Shown here one piece after another: positions 8,570-19,279 of a DNA stretch of 64,000 nt (position 1 is the first letter of the stretch; every line of letters starts with the position of its first letter). The DNA lies in contig JANUWI010000002.1 in NCBI GenBank assembly GCA_025504975.1, positions 1,550,001 through 1,614,000 on the forward strand, given 5' to 3'. The position numbers were made by a program, and so were the translations under genes. The DNA comes from Plenodomus lindquistii (Eukaryota; Ascomycota; Dothideomycetes; Pleosporales; Leptosphaeriaceae). The notes under the pieces were generated by a model. The model saw only the letters and a list, made by a program, of their open reading frames with translations, was not told where the DNA came from and made no database searches.

Positions 8570-10915
8570 TCAATCTACTATTTTATCCGCTGGCGCACCT
8601 ACATGCCTTCGCTTCAATCCAGCGTACGGAACACCCCTCTTAATCTCCCTCACCTCAGACACAACTCCGAATGCACAATGCCCAACACTCTGGTATCCTT
8701 CCCCTCCCATATACTCCCCCTCGGTCCCATCATTGAGAACACCAAACTTAAGTCTTGTATGCATGAGTTCTCGCGGAAATGGATCGTTGCCTAAACAAGC
8801 GCCCCGACTAATGTCATCCAACGTCGTGTTGCGCGTCGTCACTAAGATCCTGGAAAAGCCAGTCGAGAACGTAGTTCCGTCTTCCCATATAGTGAATGCG
8901 CCGAACAGCAGCGCGAGCAGTGTCACGAAGATAACTGGAGCATAACATTGCCATAGTCGCTTTGGTACATATACGAATGAAGAATGAAGTTTCCACCGGT
9001 GTAATTGCGTTGTTTCATTCGTCACTACGAGCATTTCGGGTGCCGAAAATAGCGAGAGGACCATGTCGGCGTAAAAGCTTTGGATTTCTTGCGTGAGATT
9101 TTCCTTTGGCTCGCTATTCTTGCCGACAAGGCGGGTTTTGGTGACGTCGGAGTACACTTGTGCGTAGTAGGGCCCTGGGAGAGGCGGTTCGAGATCTACA
9201 TGACCGCGAACGAAGTTGCGGAATAGGTCGCCGAGTGCATGGTATGCGGCGGTTTTCTTGTACAGTGCTACGTCCTTTCGAGGGCTGATGAAGTTGTGTG
9301 ATGGCTCTGGATCTTTGTCGAAGTTTGGAGTCCCGTCGTCCCAACGTGTCCAGTTTGTGTCCACGATGGGTGCGAGGTGTTCTTGTGTAACGGTTGAATG
9401 GAAGAAAGGTTCAATGTATTCCCACTTCACCTTGTAGTTCGTCTCCTTGTGAACACATCTGATGATCTTTGGGTCGTAGCGATGAGTCCAGTTGGTAGCG
9501 AACGAGTCGTCTGGGGATAATCGATCGGTTGAATTGAACGCATAGCCTATCCACAGTACTGGCTCCGCTTTGAATACACCCAAGTCGTCGGGGACGTCGC
9601 CGACGGGTATACCACCTGGGCCCTTCTTGAATTCGGCCTGGGGTCGCGCGTAAGCTCCATAGTCAACCTCCGCGTGGTAAACATAGCGCCCCTCTGGAAC
9701 AATCAGGCTCATATCGAACGGCGCCCCAAGTTCTTTCAAGCGTCCACTGTCGCCGGGTCCACTGGCGACGATTTCGCACTGATATCCCGGTCCGATGAAA
9801 TTTTGCTCATAAGTGCAATTATATGAACCACCACAGACTGACTGCCGAGCACCTTGCATAATATTCGGGTGATCCATGTTACTGTACGCTAGCAAAAGCG
9901 CGATGCGACTGGATTCTGCTGAGGGCTGATCGTAGTAGTCGAACCATCCATCCGTAGTGGCGGCTACATCTGTCGTGTTGTAATACATGACTGATCTTTT
10001 GTTTGAGCCGTCTCCCATTTTCACAGGGACACGCCAATCCTTGTTTGATTCTACCGTAAAGTCGAGCGTAGGAACATTGCGCTCAATGATCTCTCTGTCC
10101 ATGAATGTTCCAAAAGTGAGAGCTCCAGGCGAGAAAATGATCGTTGCTAGGGGAATGAGCCAGATGACCATCGCGATTGTGACCAGAAGAGGAGCATTCG
10201 ACAGGGCTTCCCAGTTCATGAATAGTGAAGGGTCCTCGGTGGCGCCGAATAACTGGTCGATAGACAAGACCGTCAATGCACGCTCTCTGAGTGTCCGCCA
10301 GATGCGCTGTCGGAACACAAGTATAACACAGCCGCCGAAGGCCACTTTCGCGAGGTATGCCAGAGCGCGCCCGTAAAGGACCCAGCGAAACTTCTTGTCC
10401 TCGTCGTCCATACGTCTCTGATGTAGGTAACTATACAGGAAGTGCTGCAACAGCGCCAGTACAACTCCCATGAAAAATGCAAACGCCATCATGGAAGGCG
10501 CACGCCAGTGTACACGCCATTGCGCTGACTGCGTCGCCCGATATGCGATCAATCTCTCCGTCATAGGGTCCGTCCTCGAGCGCGACACGCCTGAACCGGA
10601 AGAATACAAAGTGTCCGGAGTTCTCGCATACAAAGGTCGCGGACCAGGTGAGTACATGGGTGCAAACATGCCCGGTTTGTTGTTACTCGCGTCTTGCGCG
10701 TAATGCGCGAAACCAGGCGACTTTGGTGAAGCCATGGGTAGCATGTGGATACCAAGACCTGGCTCGGTATGTTCTTCAAACCTTGATCGTCTCTGTGGTT
10801 TTGTGTCGGATGATTCATCGCTGTGCCGTGTTGGGAGGGTGACGTAGTCTGGTCGAGAGATGCGAATCTCTGATGATATTGGAGACTCTGGGTAACGAGA
10901 CGGTCGGGAGTCCAT
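8570..10915 (-). CDS. Conserved fungal multi-pass membrane protein of unknown function
   Basis: Single-exon 781-residue protein. The first 120 residues are polar and low complexity, rich in Ser, Pro and Arg, and probably cytosolic. Hydrophobic spans follow near residues 142-162, 188-205 and 240-260, then a large polar domain (about 270-665) and a last span near 678-700 before a polar tail. The large domain has several NxS/T sites and cysteines (for example the CGGSYNCTYEQ segment), so it probably faces the lumen or outside. I recall similar fungal proteins carrying the label formylmethionine deformylase-like protein, but I see no deformylase motif and do not support that name. ATG at 10915 is the first in frame. 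No intron is needed. Confidence 0.8.
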   Translation of the reverse strand: MDSRPSRYPESPISSEIRISRPDYVTLPTRHSDESSDTKPQRRSRFEEHTEPGLGIHMLPMASPKSPGFAHYAQDASNNKPGMFAPMYSPGPRPLYARTPDTLYSSGSGVSRSRTDPMTERLIAYRATQSAQWRVHWRAPSMMAFAFFMGVVLALLQHFLYSYLHQRRMDDEDKKFRWVLYGRALAYLAKVAFGGCVILVFRQRIWRTLRERALTVLSIDQLFGATEDPSLFMNWEALSNAPLLVTIAMVIWLIPLATIIFSPGALTFGTFMDREIIERNVPTLDFTVESNKDWRVPVKMGDGSNKRSVMYYNTTDVAATTDGWFDYYDQPSAESSRIALLLAYSNMDHPNIMQGARQSVCGGSYNCTYEQNFIGPGYQCEIVASGPGDSGRLKELGAPFDMSLIVPEGRYVYHAEVDYGAYARPQAEFKKGPGGIPVGDVPDDLGVFKAEPVLWIGYAFNSTDRLSPDDSFATNWTHRYDPKIIRCVHKETNYKVKWEYIEPFFHSTVTQEHLAPIVDTNWTRWDDGTPNFDKDPEPSHNFISPRKDVALYKKTAAYHALGDLFRNFVRGHVDLEPPLPGPYYAQVYSDVTKTRLVGKNSEPKENLTQEIQSFYADMVLSLFSAPEMLVVTNETTQLHRWKLHSSFVYVPKRLWQCYAPVIFVTLLALLFGAFTIWEDGTTFSTGFSRILVTTRNTTLDDISRGACLGNDPFPRELMHTRLKFGVLNDGTEGEYMGGEGYQSVGHCAFGVVSEVREIKRGVPYAGLKRRHVGAPADKIVD

Positions 10916-11597
10916 GACTGTCGCTTAGTTTCAGTTGCTGGTGTGCTTGCACGCTCGATAGCATAACGAACCTCGCGTCTGATCGCAACCGTCGGTGGTT
11001 GAGCTCTCAAGTCAATCTCAATTCAAAGGCTAATCGTTAAACTTTCTCCACGAAACTACCGGTAAATATCATTATTATAATAAGCATTGTCACGGCTGAA
11101 TGTTGACGTGAGGGCTGAGTCTATCTTGTCAGCAGCCAAGCCCAAGTCAACAGTGGGCAGAGGCGGTGCAACCAATCTTAACGCTGTTTGGTGCGCCAGC
11201 AAACAAGGCGTTCCGCACGTCAGCCGCATGGTCTGACACTTCACACACAAACTTCGGGGCCGGAGCTCGAAGGACAAGTTGCACATGAAGTCGTCTCATG
11301 CAGTTAACCGATGGTCTGCTGCACCTTGCGGCGAAGAATTAGGAGCACAGTACTCACAGAAATCGTGGAGTGAATATCATGATGGAGCATGGGAAGAGGA
11401 CCGTCCTGGAATTTCTCCGAACGGGTGCGCTACTCAGGGCTGAATCCTTTGGATTCCCAGACTTAGCCCAGTGTTCAGCTGGGGGGCCGGAACCGCGGTC
11501 CAGTAGCGACTCCACAAACGGTACCGGTAAACGCGGCTCGATTTAGCGTCTTTGTCGTGGCTTGACTGCGCCATTGCAAGTCCACAGGCGAGCTTGG
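10916..11597. other. Intergenic region
   Basis: No supported gene. It contains the promoter of the membrane-protein gene (reading left) and the 3' flank of KU80. Confidence 0.5.
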
Positions 11598-14022
11598 TCA
11601 AACTTCATAGAATGCCGCTGCCTCTTCCTCTGTGACTTCGCTGACCAAGCTCCTCTTCTGGTCAACAAGCCCATACTTACTTCCTCGAATCTTCCACCAT
11701 AATTCCCTCCGATTTCCATTCAACTTACCTCCTAGGATATCATCTTTCAATCCTTTGATGAACTTGTTGTATATCTCTGGTTCTTCCAGCTCTGTGATCT
11801 CGTCGCGCATCACACGGATAGCTTCCAACGCGCGAGCATACGCAGCTTCGCCGACGCTGTTAGTAATCAGCTTGCGCACTTCTGCAGCGATGCCGTCGGT
11901 GGCTTCTTGGATAGCTTCGAGATCATCTGTGGCTGCCAGAGCTTGTTTGAAAGACGGGATAAGGTTATTGGCCTCAATCTTGACACGCTTGGGGTTTCCG
12001 AGGAGCTCGTCAACGTCAAGACCGGAAATGGGCTTGTCCCGTTCTGTGCGTTGACGTTTTCCACGGCCTTTGACTTTCGGAGGAACCTTCTTGACATTTG
12101 CCGCCTTCTTGAGAGCCCCTAGTGACTCCTCTGCCTCTTTTTGGAGCTCTTTTGGCGGCGCAGAATACTTCATTAGAATCTCTGGGGGGTCGGGAATCGC
12201 TAGCGTGGCATCAGTGTGTGTCGCTCGCCATCTGATAATGTGATTGATGCGATGTACAAGAGGCGCATAAGTGTCCTCGATTTGGGCGTACTCTTCTTCG
12301 TTGCCGTCGTCATCGCGCCCAAACGCTGAGAGATCCATAGCATCGACATAATCGCTCATTGCGTTTACAAGGTCTTGCGTTGGCAAGTCCTTGTGCTCGG
12401 TGATCGTTTTACCACTCACGGTCAATTTACGATCCAGAGGCGGAAACTTGTACCGGCGCATGTCTTCTTCAAAAGGCAATTCGACGTCGATCAATGCTTC
12501 CCACTCCAATTCGATGCGCGGGGCCAGCAAAACCATGACCGGTGGCTTGAGCTCCTTTGTGACTAGTCTTGCAACAGCATAACACTCGGCTTCGTACAAT
12601 GCGTGGATAAATGATGAAAGACAGAGTTGTGCATGAGGATTAGCTTTCTGCGGGACGATGAAGCTTGACCGACTCAGCGGCAGGTATCGCTCGAATTCTT
12701 CCGCTTTCACGAATCCGACCAGCTGCAAAGACTGCTCAGTCTCCATCTTGACACAATTCATGTCCGATTCCGAGATGTGCACAGCTGTTCGTCCGTATTC
12801 GTAGCCCCGCTCGAGGTCCTCCAGACTAACGATAGCTTTGCCGTCTACCGCCCCGGGTTTATCGATCTGGTAGTTGCGCTGGTTGCGGACTGCTGACAGG
12901 TCTGTCATTGTATGATCTTCGCCGACCATAGTCGCCGATGACTCTGCACTGGGCCCTGCTTTGCCATCTTCAGTCCGGACGACGAACGAGCTCGCTGTAG
13001 GTGGCTTCGCAAGCATAGTGCAAGGATAGCGTTCAACATCTATCGTTATCGTGGCATCGTAATTTGCAGGGTCTCCAAGGGTCAATTGACCTTTGAAGCT
13101 GGGAGTTGGGCGAGTCTCTTTAAGGCGTGGTATATGTAGTTGCTCAATGGCGACGGCTAGTGTACCGAAATTGCCATCACATTGTTCCGTGAAGTTTCTC
13201 AGTACTGCCTCGTTTCTGGCCTAGTCTCAATCAGCATCATCCGGCAGGCATCTGATGGGAGCTTCGCACCTTCTGCGGCTCTTTATCCTCCTCTTTATAC
13301 CCACTTTCCTCATCGTCAAAATCGACGCCAAGAACCGTAACCTCGATCGGGGCCGCAGGGTCTTTGATCTTCGAAGTGATCTGCTCAAGATCGTCTACGT
13401 CCCACTCACCACGACCATCTGTGACTATGATGATTTTGCGGTCATACTTTAACGGATTGCCTTTGGCTCCTTTTGTGGCGTCCGCAATCATCTGCACCGC
13501 CAATGCAAGAGCAGAGAGTACTCGATCCGTTAGCCGTAGCCCGTAGATATGAAACTTGGCACTTACAATCGCCATCGTTAGTCCTGCTAGGCTTGAGCAG
13601 CTCTTGTAGATTCCGGATGTCGGCAAGTAGGTACTGTTTGACGCTCGAAACTACCGTAATGTGCTCATAACCTTCAGTATCCTCTATAATACCTTGCAAA
13701 TCCGTACCGTCTGTTCGACAGCCAATGACACTCATGATGGCGCTTTTCCTGCCTGTTGCAACCTTGTGATGCGTTAGCTGGAGTTGAAGAAGGTTTTCAA
13801 GTACCGCTTGCGAAATGCATGCAAAAAGACAACATAGAAAATAATCTCAACGTCAACAGAACGAACCAAGTCTCCAAAAGAACGTCGACTCACCGTCGTA
13901 GTAATCTTATCCCACACATACTCAAGCGACCAGTCAAGATCTGACTGTTCTCTTCCGTGTCGCTTCTTTCCCATCGACGCCCCGACATCGACGATGTAAA
14001 TGGTCGCTTCTTTGCCTGCCAT
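11598..14022 (-). CDS. KU80: Ku80 subunit of the Ku DNA end-binding heterodimer
   Basis: Binds DNA ends with Ku70 and starts non-homologous end joining; also a telomere factor. Four exons on the minus strand: 14022-13894, 13762-13567, 13520-13270 and 13220-11598. Introns are 131, 46 and 49 bp, all GT-AG and in phase, giving 732 residues, normal for fungal Ku80. The N-terminal vWA-like domain (1 to about 215) opens with ATIYIVDVGASMG and contains KIIIVTDGRGEWD. The beta-barrel core follows, with the FVPL-type segment preserved as SSFIVPQKANPHAQL, and then a basic stretch near residues 575-590 (KGRGKRQRTERDK) that may be a nuclear signal. An alpha-helical Ku C-terminal domain ends the protein. 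The P450 gene is transcribed divergently. Confidence 0.95.
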
Positions 14023-14852
14023 GTTCGCGGTGTCCGTACGCGCTGGACGCGTTTGCTAGCAATGCGACACCAATCGTGGATGTATAAAATCGAAATTGGA
14101 TCGAAAGCAGCAGTGTCAGTGAGCGAGAAATAGGAGTGAGATGAGAGATAAAACAGTGGGTCGGAGTCGTATCTATTCAACTGCACTACAGGTGGGTGTG
14201 AATAGCAGCCTGGTGGTGTTTAGGCAATCGCGGCACGGACGCGTTTGGGGAACGCAGCCACGTGATCTCATCAGGCACCAGCCACACGACACACGACCTT
14301 GACTCCCGTACACTTCTACGCAAGATGTCCAGGATCCGAGCGCAAGAACGATATCTTGGCCGCATACCTTGAATCAGCTCCCCAAGACCGTCCTTCATGC
14401 CCCCACGACAGTCAGTCTCCTATTGCCCAGTCGGCGAGTGTTTGGGTCAGGTCTTAGGCCCGAAGATTGGGCATTCACAGTACTTCTTCAACTTGTTCGA
14501 TGGGAAATCGGACGCGCAACTCAAATTCAATCTTTGATGTGTAACCCGAATGTGTGGACATCTTTAATGCCATAGTATTAGGCGTCGTGGCATCTGTCGG
14601 AGCTATACACAACTGTGCAGGTGTATGGTATAATAGACGAGTCGGTCGCGACGTCCAGCCATCATCATTGCGCGCATGATAGTTTGACAAAATCAGACAC
14701 GAAGTCGAGAATAGACATCCTCTGCCTTCTGATCGATGAATTCAAAAGGGCACCACCTAAAAATGTACTGGGCTAATTCTCGTGCGGTTCATGTGAATCG
14801 TTCGGCCATTTTCAGCCGCGGGTTCCGTTCCGAACCAGCCCATGGTCAACAC

Positions 14853-14893
14853 ATCGGCAGTTGCAATGTTGACGCTGTAGCACAACTGCCGAT
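14853..14893. promoter_or_regulatory. Inverted repeat built from the TCGGCAGTT motif
   Basis: ATCGGCAGTTG (14853-14863) and its exact reverse complement CAACTGCCGAT (14883-14893) are separated by 19 bases. The pair could be a dimeric transcription-factor site or a hairpin. The core recurs at 14959 and 15288. Confidence 0.4.
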
Positions 14894-14957
14894 TGTCGCA
14901 AAGACCACGGGACCGCGCTATTGCCTCATGAATGGTCTAGCTCTGCTGTTCACGACA

Positions 14958-14967
14958 GTCGGCAGTT
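14958..14967 (+). promoter_or_regulatory. Further copy of the TCGGCAGTT motif
   Basis: GTCGGCAGTT is a direct copy of the core found in the palindrome about 100 bp upstream. It lies 523 bp upstream of the P450 start codon. Confidence 0.35.
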
Positions 14968-15287
14968 CAAAATATCGTAACAGTGCAAATTTGAGGATAC
15001 GTCTGGCGGCCGTGATCGTGGTGCGAGTGAGTATGCCGACATTATGAGCATGCGATCTTGGGCGCCTCAGATCCGACGAATGAAGATTAGGATGATAGAT
15101 TGGCTGCATCTTGATAACCGAGAATTGAGTCGAAAAGAGATGGTGCTGGACTACGTTTACAGTGAGTATCTCGACAACAATTTACCCCACGGTACTCCCC
15201 GGAACTCGCTCCCCGCGATGATCTCAAGCGCTAAAGCACTAACGAAGCCACCGACCCACCTGGATTCATCCTACGCCTCAGTCATGG

Positions 15288-15297
15288 AACTGCCGAC
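15288..15297 (-). promoter_or_regulatory. Further inverted copy of the TCGGCAGTT motif
   Basis: AACTGCCGAC is the reverse complement of the copy at 14958-14967. A related TGCCGACAC occurs just inside this site (15291-15299) and again at 15331-15339. It lies about 200 bp upstream of the P450 start codon. Confidence 0.35.
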
Positions 15298-15390
15298 ACA
15301 AACAACGTGTTTCGCAAAAAAAAAACATGCTGCCGACACCGAAGCCAGACCGAACGTCCGTTTGGCACGCACGACCCTATCGCCGTATTC

Positions 15391-15400
15391 ATTTATATAG
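15391..15400 (+). promoter_or_regulatory. TATA-like element of the P450 gene
   Basis: atttatatag lies about 90 bp upstream of the ATG at 15490, a usual distance for a fungal TATA box with a short leader. Confidence 0.4.
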
Positions 15401-15489
15401 CGGTAGACCCCGCCGAAGTTGAAAAGCAGTGCATATTTCTCAACGTTACCCGGTATCCGGATTGCTGAACTTGATTGAAGTCAGGCACC

Positions 15490-17167
15490 ATGCTCGCCAA
15501 TGAGATTGTCCCGCTGCTTGCGCGCTATTGGCCTCTTGTTCTTGTCTCCATCACAGCAGCATTCATACTGAATAACAAGTACTGGAAAGGATTGAACAAG
15601 TACCCAGGACCTGTTCTCGCTGGATACAGTAACTGGTGGCGGTTATGGGATGTTAATAAGAGGAATCATCATTGGACCAACATCGCGCTGCATCGAAAAC
15701 ACGGAGACATTGTACGACTGGGACCCAATGTGCTTTCTTTTGCAGACCCAAAGGCGATCAAGCAGATCTATGGACTGAACAAAGGTGTCTACAAGGTGTG
15801 TTTTTATATTTACCATCTGAAAGCAACGGCTGACGTCATAAAGTCCGATTTCTACCCCGTTCAAGGCGCTGTTTCCAAAGGCCGACGTCTGCTTTCACTG
15901 TTCTCCACCACAGATGAGGACTTCCATGCGAAGTATCGCCGATGTGTCAACAACGCTTTCGCCATGAGCTCACTCGTCAACTACGAGCCACTCGTGACCT
16001 CGACTTTAACTTATTGGTTGGACAAGACGCAAGAGGTGTATGCTACAACGGGGAGAAGCTGCAACTTCAGCCAATGGCTACAATTCTTCGCTTTCGATGT
16101 CATTGGCGAGATGACGTGGAGCAAGCGCCTAGGGTTTGTCGAAGGCAACACTGATGTCGACAACATCATTGAGTTTCTGGGCAAATTTTTCAACTATGTA
16201 GCGCCAGTCGGCCAGATGCCAATCCTCGATACCTTGCTCTGGAAGAACCCAATCATTCTTTTCGCACAGCGCATCGGTCTCGACAAGCGTATTCACCCCG
16301 TCACCCTTTTCGCTGTCAAGCGGTCGAACGAGCGCGCTACTCAAGTAGACAAGATCAAGCGATTCGGTCTATCGGATGACGAGAAGGCGAATCCTCGTGG
16401 TATCGATTTGCTCTCCAAGTTCGCCCAGGCTAGTCACGACCACCCGTTCATGGACGATGACCGCATCCTCTCTACATGCACGTCCATGGTTTTCGCTGGC
16501 TCGGAAACCACAGCTATATCGTTATCCGCGGTCTTCTACTTCCTCGTAAAACATCCTCGCGTGTATGCCAAACTCATGGAAGAACTAGACAACGCTGTTG
16601 CCGAAGGAACCATTGAAGATCGTGCGGATAAGACTGTCTCATGGCCAGAAGCCCAAAAACTGCCCTACCTAGATGCAGTTGTGCAGGAATCATTCCGTCT
16701 GCATCCCGCACCGGGCCTTATCCTTGAACGTGTGGTTCCTCCACAAGGCATGCCGGTTCTCAATGAGTTCATTCCTGGCGGCACGATCATCGGATGCAAT
16801 GCTTGGGTTCTACACCGTCGTCCTGAAGTCTTTGGTGTGGATGTCGATACATTCCGACCCGAGCGCTGGATCGATGCCTCGCCCGACAAGCTGAGGGAGA
16901 TGAAGGGCACAATGCTGCAATTTGGTGCAGGTGCGAGGACATGCATTGGCAAGAACATCAGTCTATTGGAAATTTACAAGCTTGTCCCCAGCTTTTTGAG
17001 GAGATTTGAGGTATGTTTTAAAAATTTAAGCGGACACAGAGGGGATGATGCATACTAACGTGTAGCAGATTGAATTGGAGCGTCCTGGTACTGAGTGGAA
17101 GACACACAACGCGTGGTTCGTGGGTCAGAAAGAGTTCAATACACGCTTCAGGCCACGGACAACATAG
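15490..17167 (+). CDS. Cytochrome P450 monooxygenase (microsomal, pisatin-demethylase/benzoate-hydroxylase-like)
   Basis: Heme-thiolate monooxygenase, probably ER-anchored and reduced by a P450 reductase; substrate unknown. Exons are 15490-15795, 15844-17010 and 17069-17167, giving 523 residues. Intron 1 is 48 bp, a multiple of three with no stop, so a reading that retains it looks open; removing it restores the usual YKSDFYPVQGAV sequence. Intron 2 is 58 bp with a TACTAAC branch point. An N-terminal membrane anchor (about 9-27) is followed by a KYPGP hinge. The I-helix AGSETT is at about 320, ExxR (ESFR) at 384-387, FRPERW further on, and the heme loop FGAGARTCIGK starts at 462 with C469 as iron ligand. 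The overall look recalls the CYP57-type pisatin demethylase group. It converges with DBP8, 87 bp between stops. Confidence 0.93.
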
Positions 17168-17254
17168 GTCGGTCTTGGAGAGAAAGCCCTACATTCGGAC
17201 ATTCTTGCATATTGTGCTGCGATTTAGCGAATTCGTACAATTTATCAATACCCA

Positions 17255-18830
17255 TCACTCGGCCCTTCTTCTCTGCATGCCAACTTTGCGCTTACCCATG
17301 ACGTCCCTGCCCTCTTCAATGCTCAACATCGCTTCGCGCTTCTTCTCCGTCACTGGTTTCAGCGCATCTCTGACAACCCTACCCTCAATACTAACACCTT
17401 CCTCTTCGAATTCCTCCATCTTCTTTCCGACCCTGGTCTCGATCGCTAGAATCAATTCAACATCTCGCTGTCCAATCAGCGTGATGCTGGTTCCCACACG
17501 TCCAGCACGAGCAGTACGACCGACGCGATGAATGTAATCGTCAGGGTCGCGTGGAACGTCGTAGTTGATGACTAATGCGACCTCTGGGATGTCCAGACCG
17601 CGAGCTGCTACGTCCGTAGCAACAAGAATCCTGGCAGCCTGAGCACGGAACCGCGCAAGATTACCCACACGATCTGCCTGTTTGAGACCAGAGTGCAGGG
17701 CGGTGACACGGTGGTCTAGCAGGCGGAGCATGTACTCCAGTAGGGTAGCCGTTTTCGTTCGGTTGCAAAAGATGATTACAGATTTCTTCAGATTCTCAGG
17801 AGTGTTGAGTAGGACGTGCAGGTAGCACTCTTTGTGCGTAACAGGCGTTTGGAGGTACTTTTGCTGTAATTTTGGTGGAACAGCTAGCGTCTCGGTGTCT
17901 ACCTCGCTGATGAAGATTGGAAGGCGTCCTGGACGCGGTTGCTCCTTTAGCGCAAGCACTTCTTGCGTCACTGTAGCCGTGAAAAGCAGAGTTTGTCGTT
18001 TCTCCTTAGGAGGTAGAACCGAAAGACAGATTTCGAGGTCTGGTAGCATGCTGCCTTTGCCAGGTGTGAGCAGGCGATCCGCCTCGTCAAATACAACGAA
18101 GCGAACGCGTCGGAGGCCACAGATAGTGTCTTCGCCTGAAGTGCGGATATGCTCGGCCAAACGGCCAGGAGTCGCGATCACAACGTGAGGGCGAGAGGCC
18201 AGAGCAATGGCCTGTTCACGTTGGTCTGAGCCGCCTGTCACTAGAATGGGCTTCATAGACTGTGGCGCAGATATGGCTTTGACTTGCTCGTAAATTTGTA
18301 TAGCGAGTTCGCGCGTCGGCCTCGATACACAGTCAGCAGCATATCTTTTGGGCAGTCTAGATTGATACTCACGTGATGATGAGCCCAAAGATACCACTTG
18401 GATCTTCCGCCCACTTCTGCAGAATAGGTACAGAGAACGCCACGGTCTTACCCGTACCGGTTCGTGAGCCTCCGATGCAGTCTCTACCTTTCAAAATCTC
18501 TGGTATACACGCTTGCTGAATGCCCGTGGGCCTCTTGATCTCCATTGATGCCAAGGAGGCAACGAGCCATGGTGCAACATCGAGAGAAGCGAAGCTAAGC
18601 CTGTCTTTCGAGGAAGCTGTATTGATACTTGCTGGGACTTGCGGCGATGCTTTCGGGGATGAGCTCTGCTGCTTGATCTTGATTCTGGATATCGTCGATG
18701 TTGGTACTGGCGCGGGAATGGCTTCTGCTGTCGAGCCGGTCGGCGACAGTCGTCTCCTTTTTCTGGAACCTGCTTGCGATTCTAGAATCTCCTCGTCAGA
18801 TGATCCGGACGTGCTGTAGTCGCTTGCCAT
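17255..18830 (-). CDS. DBP8: ATP-dependent DEAD-box RNA helicase Dbp8
   Basis: Nucleolar RNA helicase needed for early 18S rRNA processing and 40S subunit assembly. Exons 18830-18373 and 18320-17255 are split by a 52-bp phase-2 intron placed just before motif Ia, giving 507 residues. A variable Ser-rich tail (1 to about 80) is followed by the helicase core: Q-motif GIQQACIPEI, motif I SRTGTGKT, Ia PTRELA, Ib TPGR, II DEAD, III TAT in place of SAT, V ARGLDIP and VI HRVGRTAR. A basic C-terminal tail follows. The LASLASMEIKRPTGIQ-type entry and the GIFGLIITPTRELA segment match Dbp8 rather than other DEAD-box subfamilies. Start is the first in-frame ATG. Confidence 0.92.
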
Positions 18831-19279
18831 TGTTGGAATATGGTGTCAGACCTGCATGCGCATTGCGCGTTGAGTTTTCGATCAGGATCCAAAATTTTAT
18901 GCAGGGGTAAGACGCGCTAAGCCTTATCGATAGGCAGAAGTTCCAGACCCCATCGCCAACTCTGCCACCGTTGTGTTTCTCGACCTCTTGAAGTCGTTGT
19001 ACGTTTATATTATATATCAGCATAACCCTGTTACCAGCATCGAGGCTCAGCTGAATCTAACAATCCAGCATTGATGACACGGTCTCCCCTCAATTCGAGG
19101 AGCTCCTTTAGGTGTAGCCTCCGAATCTTTACAAATCTTCTGGCGAAACTCGTACGATGTCTGTACGCACTTAAGAACGTCAGTCTGGGCGCGCCTTGCG
19201 CTCCATGGGGTGCCGCACTCGCTAATCGTAGACTAAAGATGCATCATATCGGCGACCACCGATCTGGCCCTTCTCATGA
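18831..19279. other. Intergenic region
   Basis: DBP8 promoter and the 3' flank of the SET-domain gene. No gene is seen. Confidence 0.5.

Larger units (their letters stand above)
14023..15489. other. Divergent intergenic region between KU80 and the P450 gene
   Basis: No gene is supported. The right half carries a 9-mer, TCGGCAGTT, four times in both orientations (see separate entries) and a TATA-like element about 90 bp upstream of the P450 start, so it is probably regulatory. Confidence 0.55.
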
